Positions 1-7,423 of a stretch of 15,123 bases of DNA are shown piece by piece (positions within the stretch are counted from its first letter, which is position 1; each line of letters starts with the position of its first letter). Under the pieces are notes generated by a model. That model had not been told where the DNA came from. It saw only the letters and a program-made list of their open reading frames with translations, and made no database searches. Source of the DNA: JBHHYN01 sp046757565 (GTDB lineage Bacteria; Pseudomonadota; Gammaproteobacteria; Eutrophobiales; Eutrophobiaceae); assembly GCA_046757565.1 (NCBI GenBank), contig JBHHYN010000069.1, positions 1-15,123 on the forward strand, read 5' to 3'. Made by a program: the position numbers and the translations under genes.

Positions 1-56
1 GGAATGACGGGCTACTGTTTATATATCAACCCACAGATTCTGCTGAAGACCCTAAG

Positions 57-82
57 TTAAAAGTGTAACGTTTAAAGTGTAA
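57..82. repeat. Imperfect 12-base direct repeat upstream of uppS
   Basis: TTAAAAGTGTAA at 57-68 recurs as TTTAAAGTGTAA at 71-82 with one mismatch, two bases apart. The first copy spans the two possible stop codons of whatever lies upstream. It could be a local duplication or a regulator half-site pair; nothing in the sequence settles which. Confidence 0.4.
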
Positions 83-101
83 AGAGAATTGAATAGAGAA
101 C

Positions 102-119
102 CATAGTGGTCATAGTGGT
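102..119. repeat. Tandem 9-base repeat (CATAGTGGT x2)
   Basis: CATAGTGGT occurs twice in direct succession at 102-110 and 111-119, followed by CACAGGGAG. It lies about 70 bases ahead of the uppS start. It may be part of a dispersed intergenic repeat or simple slippage; only one site is visible in this window. Confidence 0.45.
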
Positions 120-187
120 CACAGGGAGAATATCCATAGAATTTTTCTACTTTCCATTTTGTTGCTGATTGCGTGTTGCATACATTT

Positions 188-946
188 ATGGCCCAATCCA
201 AGCTAACAATGGTTTCTTCACAGCAGCAACAATTACCGGAACATGTAGCTGTCATCATGGATGGTAATGGCCGGTGGGCCACCGATCACCACCTTCCCAG
301 AGCAGCAGGGCACAAGGCAGGGGTCAAGGCCCTGCGGGGTACTGTTGAACAGTGTGTTGCAAAGGATATTGATACCCTGACTGTCTACGCTTTCAGCAGT
401 GAAAACTGGCGCCGTCCCGAGAAAGAGGTCGATTTATTAATGGAGTTATTTATGATCTCTCTGCAAGAGGAAGTGAAGGATCTGCATAGAAATAATGTGC
501 TGTTGCAATTTATCGGTGAGCGCTCGGCATTTCCTGAAAAACTACAGACTGCGGTTGCCCAGGCAGAATCCCTGACTGAAGGTAATACGGGGTTGAATCT
601 TTTCGTTGCGGCAAGCTATGGTGGCCGTTGGGATATCATTACCGCCTGCCGGAAAATCCTGGATAAAATTGAGAGCGGCGATATCAGCAGAAATGACCTG
701 GATGAGGCCCTGATGAGGCGGTGTTTATGTCTTGGCGAGTCCCCTGAACCGGACCTGTTCATACGCACTGGTGGTGAACAACGTATCAGCAATTTTCTGT
801 TATGGCAGCTCGCTTACACCGAACTCTATTTTACCGATGTTCTGTGGCCTGATTTTGGGGCACGGCAATTCGAGGAGGCACTCGCCTGGTTCTCCACCCG
901 GCAGCGTCGTTTTGGGCGTACCTCAGAGCAGATCAAACGTGCTTAA
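188..946 (+). CDS. uppS: Isoprenyl transferase (undecaprenyl diphosphate synthase)
   Basis: A cis-prenyltransferase that adds isopentenyl diphosphate units to farnesyl diphosphate, giving the C55 carrier used for peptidoglycan and O-antigen. The hallmark MDGNGRW motif is present, with its Asp at residue 25 from this start; that Asp binds the diphosphate and Mg. Also present are FSSENW, the NYGGRWDI-like segment (SYGGRWDI), and near the C-terminus IRTGGEQRISNFLLWQ and ELYFTDVLWPDF. From ATG 188 the protein is 252 residues, close to the 253 of E. coli. GTG 173 (257 aa) and ATG 209 (245 aa) are in frame, and none of the three has a clear Shine-Dalgarno sequence, so the start is uncertain by a few residues. 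A Gln run (QQQQ) precedes the conserved core. The 3' end overlaps cdsA by 8 bases. Function is certain from the motifs; only the N-terminus is in doubt. Confidence 0.95.
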   Translation: MAQSKLTMVSSQQQQLPEHVAVIMDGNGRWATDHHLPRAAGHKAGVKALRGTVEQCVAKDIDTLTVYAFSSENWRRPEKEVDLLMELFMISLQEEVKDLHRNNVLLQFIGERSAFPEKLQTAVAQAESLTEGNTGLNLFVAASYGGRWDIITACRKILDKIESGDISRNDLDEALMRRCLCLGESPEPDLFIRTGGEQRISNFLLWQLAYTELYFTDVLWPDFGARQFEEALAWFSTRQRRFGRTSEQIKRA

Positions 947-1763
947 ACAGCGGCTTATTACCGCATGTGTATTAATTGCAATCGTCATATCCGGGACCCT
1001 TTACCTCGAAACTTCCTTTTTTGCTACACTATTGGCTGTTTTTGTCGGTTTTGGGTCGTGGGAATGGGCGGGGATGAGCGGGTATAATAAGCCCATCAGT
1101 CGTATGCTCTATACACTGGTTATCGTTTCTGTCCTGGGCGGATGCTTTATTTTCAGAAATACACTAGTGTCATTATTTATTATTGCCGGCGCAGTGATTT
1201 GGTGGCTTTTTGCTATATTCCTGGTGGTAACCTATCAGCGCGGGGCAGTGTCAATTCCGGACTCCCGCTTATGGAAGGCCGGTATGGGGCTATGGGTTCT
1301 GGTCCCGGCCTGGTTGAGTCTGGTGATTTTGCATGCCAATGGGCCTGATGGGGTGGTATCCGTGCTTTTTTTACTGGTCCTTATCTGGCTTGCCGATACG
1401 GCGGCCTATCTCTGCGGCCGCCGCTGGGGTAAGACAAAACTTTCGAGCAGAGTCAGCCCGGAAAAGAGTTGGGAAGGCGTGTTCGGCGCATTATTGGCGT
1501 CTCTGGCCATAAGTATGGGGTATGCACTGGTGACAAACATGCAGGGTATCCATATAGTGATATTTTTGGCGATATGTCTGGTCACCGTTTCTGGTTCAGT
1601 GCTGGGTGATCTGTTGGAAAGCATGATGAAACGGTGTGAAAGCTTGAAAGACAGTAGTTCCCTGCTGCCCGGGCATGGGGGTGTGATGGACCGGATCGAT
1701 AGCCTGACCGCCGCCGGGCCGATTTTCCTGGCGGGATTATGGCTGTTTCAGGATTTGCCATGA
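939..1763 (+). CDS. cdsA: Phosphatidate cytidylyltransferase (CDP-diglyceride synthase)
   Basis: An inner-membrane enzyme that converts phosphatidic acid and CTP to CDP-diacylglycerol, the precursor of phosphatidylethanolamine, phosphatidylglycerol and cardiolipin. The protein is 274 residues (E. coli 285), mostly hydrophobic with several membrane segments. The family signature sits near the C-terminus at residues 228-254: S228, K231-R232, K237-D238, HGG at 246-248, then D251-R252 and D254. A second conserved block around 152-180 reads ADTAAYLCGRRWGK and then PEKSWEG. The GTG at 939 is chosen because the following LKQRLI matches where CdsA proteins begin; the same frame is open upstream inside uppS, but that stretch does not look like CdsA. 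It overlaps uppS by 8 bases and its stop shares ATGA with the dxr start, which points to translational coupling on both sides. Confidence 0.95.
   Translation: MLKQRLITACVLIAIVISGTLYLETSFFATLLAVFVGFGSWEWAGMSGYNKPISRMLYTLVIVSVLGGCFIFRNTLVSLFIIAGAVIWWLFAIFLVVTYQRGAVSIPDSRLWKAGMGLWVLVPAWLSLVILHANGPDGVVSVLFLLVLIWLADTAAYLCGRRWGKTKLSSRVSPEKSWEGVFGALLASLAISMGYALVTNMQGIHIVIFLAICLVTVSGSVLGDLLESMMKRCESLKDSSSLLPGHGGVMDRIDSLTAAGPIFLAGLWLFQDLP
1750..1753 (+). promoter_or_regulatory. Ribosome binding site that decides the dxr start
   Basis: AGGA lies six bases before ATG 1760. The earlier in-frame ATG at 1739 has no such sequence and would add seven residues ahead of the conserved MIGVTILGSTGSIG start, so 1760 is preferred. 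Confidence 0.6.
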
Positions 1764-2941
1764 TCGGTGTCACGATTCTCGGGTCAACCGGCAGTATTGG
1801 GGTCAATACCCTGGATGTGATTTCCCGGCATCCTGAAAAATATGAACTTATCGCATTGACAGCCAACAAAGATGTTAATCGCTTGAAGGAACAGTGTTTG
1901 CAATGGCGTCCGAGATTCGCCGTGATGGCGGACGCGGATTGTGCGGCACGCTTGCGTGAATCGTTGTTAACCGAGGCATCCGGAATCGAGATCCTGGCAG
2001 GAGTGGAAGGTCTGCAAAGGGTGGCGGAGCTGGATGAAACCGATTATGTGATGGCGGCCATAGTAGGCGCAGCGGGTCTGTTGCCGACGCTGGCGGCGGC
2101 ACAGGCGGGCAAACGTGTGTTGTTGGCAAATAAGGAATCACTGGTGATGTCGGGGAAACTATTCATGGATGCGGTGCGCGATCACCAGGCGCAGTTATTG
2201 CCTATCGATAGCGAACACAATGCGGTGTTTCAATGTATGCCGCCCGATTTCCAGAAAGGGCTAGGGCAAGTGGGGGTTACCCGGATACTGCTTACTGCAT
2301 CGGGTGGTCCATTCCGGAACACGCCCCTGTCAAAGCTCAATGATGTGACGCCTGATGAGGCCTGCGCCCATCCCAACTGGGTGATGGGCCGCAAGATCTC
2401 CGTAGACTCGGCGACCATGATGAACAAGGGGTTGGAAGTGATTGAAGCTTGCTGGTTATTCGATACCACACCGGACTCCATACAAGTGGTCCTTCATCCC
2501 CAAAGTGTGATTCATTCGCTGGTGGAATATAGCGATGGTTCAGTGCTTGCCCAGTTGGGGAATCCCGACATGCGCACCCCCATTGCCCATGCAATGGCTT
2601 GGCCGCAACGCATTGTGTCCGGGGTTGAACGCCTGGACCTCTTCAAGGTTGCACATCTGGATTTTCAGGTGCCGGATCCGGATCGCTTTCCATGTTTAAG
2701 ACTGGCGTCGGAAGCAATGCAAACCGGGGGCACCGCGACGGCAGTACTGAATGCGTCAAATGAAATTGCCGTTGCGGAATTCCTGCAAGGGCGGATCCGG
2801 TTTACGGAGATTGCAAAGGTGGTAGCGTTGACATTGAGTAATGTTACGTCGCAACAGGCAAGTTCACTGGATGCAGTGTTGCAGGCAGATCAGGATGCCA
2901 GGGATTTTGCCAATGGGGCAGTACAGGAGCTTGCCGCATGA
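1760..2941 (+). CDS. dxr: 1-deoxy-D-xylulose 5-phosphate reductoisomerase
   Basis: Catalyses rearrangement and NADPH-dependent reduction of DXP to 2-C-methyl-D-erythritol 4-phosphate, the committed step of the MEP isoprenoid pathway, in the cytoplasm. It is 393 residues (E. coli 398). The NADPH-binding GSTGSIG lies at 8-14, LLANKESLVMSG at 121-132, the metal ligands D150 and E152 in IDSEHNA, the substrate-binding TASGGPFR at 179-186, the flexible-loop HPNWVMG at 204-210, and NKGLE with third metal ligand E226. HPQSVIHSLVEY and NPDMRTPIAHAMAWP follow, with a helical C-terminal domain containing NASNEIAV. All expected active-site residues are present. The start codon overlaps the cdsA stop as ATGA, and the stop overlaps the rseP start in the same way. 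Its product ultimately supplies the isoprenoid units used by UppS three genes earlier. Confidence 0.97.
   Translation: MIGVTILGSTGSIGVNTLDVISRHPEKYELIALTANKDVNRLKEQCLQWRPRFAVMADADCAARLRESLLTEASGIEILAGVEGLQRVAELDETDYVMAAIVGAAGLLPTLAAAQAGKRVLLANKESLVMSGKLFMDAVRDHQAQLLPIDSEHNAVFQCMPPDFQKGLGQVGVTRILLTASGGPFRNTPLSKLNDVTPDEACAHPNWVMGRKISVDSATMMNKGLEVIEACWLFDTTPDSIQVVLHPQSVIHSLVEYSDGSVLAQLGNPDMRTPIAHAMAWPQRIVSGVERLDLFKVAHLDFQVPDPDRFPCLRLASEAMQTGGTATAVLNASNEIAVAEFLQGRIRFTEIAKVVALTLSNVTSQQASSLDAVLQADQDARDFANGAVQELAA
2925..2929 (+). promoter_or_regulatory. Ribosome binding site for rseP inside dxr
   Basis: AGGAG lies eight bases before the rseP ATG at 2938, within the last codons of dxr. It allows independent as well as coupled initiation of rseP. 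Confidence 0.6.
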
Positions 2942-4308
2942 TAGATTTTCTTCAGTCCATTGCCGCATTTATTGTGGCCCTTGGAATTCTCATCACCTTC
3001 CACGAATTTGGACACTTTTGCATTGCCAGGTTGTTTGATGTCAGGATATTGCGGTTTTCAATTGGTTTCGGAAGGCCGATCTGGAAACGCTATTTTGGCA
3101 AAGACAGAAGCGAATTCGTCATTGCCGCATTACCCCTGGGCGGCTATGTAAAGATGCTTGATGAACGGGAAGGAGAAGTAACCCCGGGGGAGCGGATCAG
3201 GGCCTTTAATAACAAATCGATTGGACAACGATTTGCCATTGTTATTGCGGGACCGGGATTTAATTTCATTTTTGCGGTATTTGCCTACTGGGCAGTGTAC
3301 ATGTTTGGTGTCACCGGATTGAGACCAATCGTGGCCGGTGTTGACGCTGCATCACTGGCCGGACAGGCGGGGATTCAACAGGGGGATGAAATTATCGGCG
3401 TTGATGATCACCCTACCCCAACCTGGTCTGCCGTGATTGAAGCCTTTGTCTCCAGGGTGGTAAAACAGCAGCGGGCAAAAATTACCTTAAGGGCTGGCAA
3501 CGGGAGTGACAGGGAAAGCTATCTCAACCTGTCCAGGGTATCCGTCGATGAGATGGCGAGTGGTCGCTTGTTAACGACGCTGGGGCTGCATCCGAAAATA
3601 CCTTTGATACCCGCCGTAATTGGAAAAATTATCGGTGATGGACCGGCAGACCGGGCCGGGTTGTTGGCGGGTGACAGGATCATTGCTGTTAATGGTAAAG
3701 CCATAGAGGGTTGGAGAGAATGGGTGGCTGTTATCCGTAAAAATCCGGGCACGTTACTTCATGTTGAATTGCTCCGTTCCAATGGACCACATGCTGTCGA
3801 CATCGTTCCTGACAGCGTGCTGACCGATTCGGGGGAACGAACAGGCCAGATCGGCGCAGTTGCCGATGATTCATTCCAAAGTGATCATACACTGACGGCC
3901 ATTGAATCTTATTCGCTTGTTCCCGCTTTTATTAAGGCGCTGGACAAGACCACGGAAATGTCAGTGATGACCTTGCGGTTGCTGGGCAAGATGATCATCG
4001 GCGAAGCCTCCGTCAAAAATCTGAGCGGACCCATAAGTATTGCCCAATATGCGGGTCATACAGCCGGCCTGGGGGTAACTGCCTTTTTGGGATTTCTGGC
4101 TATAGTGAGCGTCAGCCTTTGCGTGCTGAATCTGTTACCCATACCGGTGCTGGACGGTGGCCACTTGATGTATTACCTGGTTGAACTTGTGAAAGGCAGC
4201 CCGGTGTCGGAAACTACCCAGGTAATTGGACAACAGGTCGGTCTGGCTATTTTGCTTAGTTTGATGGGATTGACATTTTATAATGATATACTTCGTCTGG
4301 TTGGTTAA
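2938..4308 (+). CDS. rseP: Site-2 intramembrane zinc metalloprotease RseP
   Basis: An inner-membrane protease that cuts the anti-sigma factor RseA within the membrane after DegS cleavage, releasing sigma-E, and also clears signal-peptide remnants. The 456-residue protein (E. coli 450) begins with a hydrophobic segment bearing the zinc-binding HEFGH at 22-26. A conserved membrane-associated loop follows (GRPIWKRYFG, then LPLGGYVKM at 66-73), then GPGFNF at 105-110 starting a second membrane segment. Two periplasmic PDZ domains follow at roughly 125-215 and 222-300, the second marked by GDGPADRAGLLAGDRI. The third zinc ligand motif LDGGH is at 405-409 in a C-terminal membrane segment, with another helix at the end. 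Catalytic and zinc residues are intact. No rseA, rseB or rpoE is present in the window, so its stress-response partners must lie elsewhere. It overlaps dxr by four bases. Confidence 0.96.
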   Translation: MIDFLQSIAAFIVALGILITFHEFGHFCIARLFDVRILRFSIGFGRPIWKRYFGKDRSEFVIAALPLGGYVKMLDEREGEVTPGERIRAFNNKSIGQRFAIVIAGPGFNFIFAVFAYWAVYMFGVTGLRPIVAGVDAASLAGQAGIQQGDEIIGVDDHPTPTWSAVIEAFVSRVVKQQRAKITLRAGNGSDRESYLNLSRVSVDEMASGRLLTTLGLHPKIPLIPAVIGKIIGDGPADRAGLLAGDRIIAVNGKAIEGWREWVAVIRKNPGTLLHVELLRSNGPHAVDIVPDSVLTDSGERTGQIGAVADDSFQSDHTLTAIESYSLVPAFIKALDKTTEMSVMTLRLLGKMIIGEASVKNLSGPISIAQYAGHTAGLGVTAFLGFLAIVSVSLCVLNLLPIPVLDGGHLMYYLVELVKGSPVSETTQVIGQQVGLAILLSLMGLTFYNDILRLVG

Positions 4309-4338
4309 TCGGTAGATATAAAAATAATATGCTATTTC

Positions 4339-6711
4339 ATGAAGATGCATGATTTTCTTCATAGGTTCTATTATGTTCTGATCCTGTTTTACTGTGTCAC
4401 GGCGAATGTTGTGGCGCAGGATTTTGTTATTGAGGATATTCGTATCGAGGGTCTGCAGCGTCTTACGCCGGGAACGATTTTCAATTACTTGCCACTCGAA
4501 GTTGGCGACACCTACACTGATGCGCTCTCGCTTGAAGCGGTCAGGGCCCTGTTTAAAACCGGCTTTTTTGATGATGTCAGGCTTGAGCGCGATGGAAATG
4601 TGCTTGTCGTCATTGTTAAGGAACGCCCTGCCATTGGCAGTATTGAAATCACCGGCAACAAGGATATTAAAACCGAAGACCTGCTGAAAAGCCTGAAGGA
4701 GATTGGTTTTGCCGAGGGCCGTGTCTTTGAGCAATCCCAGCTCGAACAACTTAAACGGGAACTTACCCGTCAATATTTTTCCCGTGGCAAATACGGTGTA
4801 AAAATCAAATCGACGGTCACTCCACTGGGTAACAATCGTGTCTCTGTGGCCATTGAAGTTGCCGAAGGCAGTGCGGCAAAAATAAAACAGATTAATATCG
4901 TGGGGAACAAGGCATTCAAGGAGAAGAAACTATTGAAGTTATTTGAGCTGACCCCGCCAACGCTCATCTCTTTTTTCACCAAAACTGATCAGTATTCCCG
5001 GCAGAAGTTGTCAGCCGATCTTGAATCGCTGCGTTCCTTTTACCTTGATAACGGTTACGTGAATTTTAATATAGATTCGACACAGGTTTCCATCACCCCT
5101 GATAAAAGCGCTATCTATATCACCATCAATATCCATGAAGGCGTTCAGTACACCGTTACCGGCGTCAAGCTGGTCGGCGACCTGATAGTTCCGAAGGAAG
5201 AGTTGTTTAAACTGATTACCGTTACCAAAGGGAGCCTGTTTTCCCGTAAGGATATTACCGACAGCAGTACCAGACTGACTGATCGCCTGGGCGATGAAGG
5301 TTACGCCTTCGCAAATGTCAATTCCATTCCCGACATTCATGAGGAAGACAAGACTGTTGAAATCACTTTTTTTGTTGATCCGGGTCAGCGCGTTTACGTC
5401 AGACGCATTAATTTTATCGGTAATACCCGGACACGTGAAGAAGTACTCAGAAGAGAGATGCGGCAACATGAAAGCGGGTGGATTGCAACACCGAAAGTCG
5501 ATCGGGGTAAAATACGTTTACAGAGGCTGGGATATTTCAAGGAAGTCAATGTAGAGACTCCTGCCGTTCCCGGAACATCGGATCAGGTCGATGTTAATTA
5601 TACGGTTGAGGAAAAACCATTTGGAAACTTCACAGCCGGTCTGGGCTTTTCCCAGACCCAGGGATTGACCGTGCAGACAAGTATCACCCAGGACAATTTC
5701 CTGGGCAGTGGCAAACGTATCCAGTTCTCATTCAGCAACAGCGATGTCAACCGTATCTTTGCGGTGGGTTATAACAATCCCTACTATACTGTTGACGGCA
5801 TCAGCCGGGGGTTTAATTTTAATTTCTCGGATACCGATGGCAGTAATGCGAATCTCACGGCATTCAATAACAAGGTGTTTAGCAGCGGCGTTAATTTCGG
5901 CATACCCATAAGCGAATCCAATGCCGTATTCGCCGGTTTGAGGTATGAACGCACGGAAATTGACCTGGATCCAAGATTTAGAGCTTTCCAGACCGAAAGT
6001 TTTTGTATACAAAATGGTGGTAGTATTGATGGCTGTAAATTTAATATCCTGCGCCTGACGGGCGCTTTCTCCTATAATACCCTCAACAAGGCTATTTTCC
6101 CGACCCGGGGCATGTCCCACCGGATCTCGACCGAAATGGCTGTCCCGTCGTTTGGTGATTCGGTGGAGTTTTTCAAACTCTCCTATAATGGACAGTTCGT
6201 CCACCCCATATACAGGGGCTTGATCTTCTCCTTGAAGGGTAATTTCGGTTATGGTGACGGTATTGCCGGGACGGGTGACCTGCCGTTTTTCGAGAATTTC
6301 TTTGCAGGCGGGCCAAATTCCGTACGGGGTTATGAGGAAAACACCCTGGGTCCGCTGGACAACTTTAATCAGCCTCTTGGTGGTAATATAAAGTTAACGG
6401 GCAGCGCCCAGGTAATATTTCCGATTCCGTTCATCGAAAAACTGGCCTCCGTGCGTTTTTCAGGTTTCTTTGATGCAGGAAATGTGTGGTGTAGTGGTGA
6501 TACTATTACGAATGATCCGTTCCTGGGTCCGGTCAAGAATTGTCTGGGCAGGGACAAGTTTGATATTGACACCTTAAGATATTCAGCCGGGCTCAGCGGT
6601 ATCTGGCTATCGCCGTTTGGTGCAATCAGTGTCAGTATCGCCAAGCCTATCGGGGACGAACCTGGAGACCAGACCCAGGAATTTCAATTTAACTTTGGAT
6701 CGTCTTTTTAA
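4339..6711 (+). CDS. bamA: Outer membrane protein assembly factor BamA
   Basis: The central subunit of the BAM complex, which folds and inserts beta-barrel proteins into the outer membrane. The 790-residue precursor has a signal peptide (hydrophobic stretch 10-22, likely cleavage after VVA at 24-26). Five POTRA domains follow at about 27-97, 98-178, 181-269, 272-350 and 352-428, then a 16-strand barrel ending in the typical terminal Phe (FNFGSSF). The loop-6 VRGY motif is at 662-665. Loop 6 is short (about 16 residues from VRGY to GGN, against roughly 45 in E. coli) and lacks the E. coli cysteine pair. Instead Cys pairs occur at 556/566 and 718/735 in other predicted surface loops. ATG 4339 is preferred; ATG 4345 is also in frame and neither has a clear Shine-Dalgarno. 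A 7-codon frame (4329-4352) overlaps the start. Gaps are 30 bases from rseP and 23 to skp. Confidence 0.97.
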   Translation: MKMHDFLHRFYYVLILFYCVTANVVAQDFVIEDIRIEGLQRLTPGTIFNYLPLEVGDTYTDALSLEAVRALFKTGFFDDVRLERDGNVLVVIVKERPAIGSIEITGNKDIKTEDLLKSLKEIGFAEGRVFEQSQLEQLKRELTRQYFSRGKYGVKIKSTVTPLGNNRVSVAIEVAEGSAAKIKQINIVGNKAFKEKKLLKLFELTPPTLISFFTKTDQYSRQKLSADLESLRSFYLDNGYVNFNIDSTQVSITPDKSAIYITINIHEGVQYTVTGVKLVGDLIVPKEELFKLITVTKGSLFSRKDITDSSTRLTDRLGDEGYAFANVNSIPDIHEEDKTVEITFFVDPGQRVYVRRINFIGNTRTREEVLRREMRQHESGWIATPKVDRGKIRLQRLGYFKEVNVETPAVPGTSDQVDVNYTVEEKPFGNFTAGLGFSQTQGLTVQTSITQDNFLGSGKRIQFSFSNSDVNRIFAVGYNNPYYTVDGISRGFNFNFSDTDGSNANLTAFNNKVFSSGVNFGIPISESNAVFAGLRYERTEIDLDPRFRAFQTESFCIQNGGSIDGCKFNILRLTGAFSYNTLNKAIFPTRGMSHRISTEMAVPSFGDSVEFFKLSYNGQFVHPIYRGLIFSLKGNFGYGDGIAGTGDLPFFENFFAGGPNSVRGYEENTLGPLDNFNQPLGGNIKLTGSAQVIFPIPFIEKLASVRFSGFFDAGNVWCSGDTITNDPFLGPVKNCLGRDKFDIDTLRYSAGLSGIWLSPFGAISVSIAKPIGDEPGDQTQEFQFNFGSSF

Positions 6712-6723
6712 TTATCAAATACT

Positions 6724-6727
6724 GGAG
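6724..6727 (+). promoter_or_regulatory. Ribosome binding site that supports a TTG start for skp
   Basis: GGAG (in TGGAG) lies seven bases before TTG 6735. No ATG or GTG initiates the signal peptide in this frame, and the next Met is well inside the mature protein, so the TTG start is well supported. Confidence 0.65.
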
Positions 6728-6734
6728 TAAACCA

Positions 6735-7265
6735 TTGAAAACGATTAGTGATTATCTCATAACCTCGGCACTGCTCACTGTAGTCACGGCATTCACTACA
6801 GTTCATGCGGACGATTATAAAATAGGCGCCGTCAACGCGGTGCAGCTCTTGCAACAATCCCCCCAGGCAGAGAAAATGCGCGCCCAGATACAAAAAGAAT
6901 TCGCACCCCGGGACAAGGAACTGGTTGCTGTTCAAAAAAAATTGAAAGAGCAAGAGGACCGCCTGGCTAAAGATTCCGCCATCATGAGCGAGACGGAAAG
7001 AAGAAAACTTGAGCGGGATATTGTCACCAGGAAGCGTGATTTAAAACGTAATCAGGACGAATTCAGGGAGGACTTGACATTCAGACGTAATGAGGAGATT
7101 GCCAAGATCCAAAAGGAGATTGTCAATGCCATACAGGAAGTCGCCAAGCAAAATAATTACGATATGGTACTGAGTGAAGGTGTTCTCTATGCCAGTAAGA
7201 AGGTAGATATAACCGGGCTTGTGGTCGAGCACCTGAAGAAAAAGAGCGTTAAGGGAGGAAAGTAA
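6735..7265 (+). CDS. skp: Periplasmic chaperone Skp/OmpH family
   Basis: A periplasmic holdase that binds unfolded outer-membrane proteins on the way to BamA; family members form a trimer with coiled-coil arms. The 176-residue precursor (E. coli Skp 161) has an N-terminal signal peptide (MKTISDYL, then a hydrophobic core) with likely cleavage after VHA at residue 25, leaving DDYKIGAVN. The segment KIGAVNAVQLLQQSPQAEKM matches the family's first strand and helix. A long, highly charged Lys/Glu/Arg-rich stretch from about 45 to 130 fits the coiled-coil arms, and YDMVLSEGVLYAS near the end fits the closing strands of the body. The TTG start is chosen on its ribosome binding site and the signal peptide. 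It directly follows bamA, the standard placement. The frame stays open for 52 codons past the stop, as described under the next spacer. Confidence 0.93.
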   Translation: MKTISDYLITSALLTVVTAFTTVHADDYKIGAVNAVQLLQQSPQAEKMRAQIQKEFAPRDKELVAVQKKLKEQEDRLAKDSAIMSETERRKLERDIVTRKRDLKRNQDEFREDLTFRRNEEIAKIQKEIVNAIQEVAKQNNYDMVLSEGVLYASKKVDITGLVVEHLKKKSVKGGK

Positions 7266-7423
7266 TTTTCATACAGTCCCCATTGTGACATCATGCATCG
7301 AAATCGAACACTCCTGAAACGATGCTATTTCATTATTCTTAAGAGGCATACCACCGGTTTTTTTTCAGTTGATCCGCCATTTTACGTGAAGCGGAATTCA
7401 ATTCATTCAAAAAGGGCTGGTTG
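7266..7423. other. 158-base spacer with small open frame before lpxD
   Basis: The largest gap in the window. It contains an ATG-started frame of 43 codons (7293-7424) whose TGA overlaps the lpxD ATG as TGATG. The predicted peptide is basic, begins MHRNRTLLKRCYF and has no recognised family. This frame is the same as that of skp and has no stop between the skp TAA and 7422. No Shine-Dalgarno precedes ATG 7293. A 6-base inverted repeat (GCATCG 7295-7300, CGATGC 7320-7325) with a 19-base loop and an eight-T run at 7358-7365 are also present but do not form a convincing terminator. Coding status is doubtful. Confidence 0.3.
7411..7416 (+). promoter_or_regulatory. Ribosome binding site for lpxD
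   Basis: AAAGGG lies seven bases before ATG 7424. The immediately preceding TTG 7421 is in frame, but ATG at good spacing is the more likely start. Confidence 0.55.

Larger units (their letters stand above)
1..187. other. Spacer upstream of uppS, no recognised gene
   Basis: No complete gene is visible here. Two forward frames are open from the window edge. One ends with TAA at 58-60 and the other with TAA at 66-68, and the second reads as a short tail ending EDPKLKV. Neither resembles the C-terminus of ribosome recycling factor (frr), the usual neighbour of uppS. Either could be the last residues of an unknown gene or chance. A purine-rich AGGGAG at 123-128 looks like a ribosome binding site, but no ATG, GTG or TTG follows at a useful distance and the uppS frame is stopped by TAG at 137-139. 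A weak sigma-70-like pair (TTGAAT 89-94, CATAGT 111-116, 16-base spacer) matches consensus at only four of six bases in each box. Confidence 0.5.

Noticed and set aside
732..938. Longer N-terminus for cdsA reaching back into uppS
   Set aside because: The frame is open from 732, but the extra 69 residues overlap the conserved C-terminal part of uppS and do not resemble CdsA; GTG 939 gives the family-typical start.
4270..4284. TTGACA (4270-4275) and TATAAT (4279-4284) near the end of rseP as a bamA promoter
   Set aside because: Each hexamer is a perfect consensus but they are only three bases apart, which cannot form a sigma-70 promoter, and no good partner box lies at 16-18 bases from either.
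4135..4773. Minus-strand open frame of 212 codons opposite rseP and bamA
   Set aside because: Antisense to the conserved ends of rseP and bamA, spans their junction, has no recognised domain and no ribosome binding site of note.
7295..7365. Possible terminator in the skp-lpxD spacer (6-base inverted repeat and an eight-T run)
   Set aside because: The stem has only six pairs around a 19-base loop, and the T-run lies over 30 bases further on with no GC-rich stem immediately before it.
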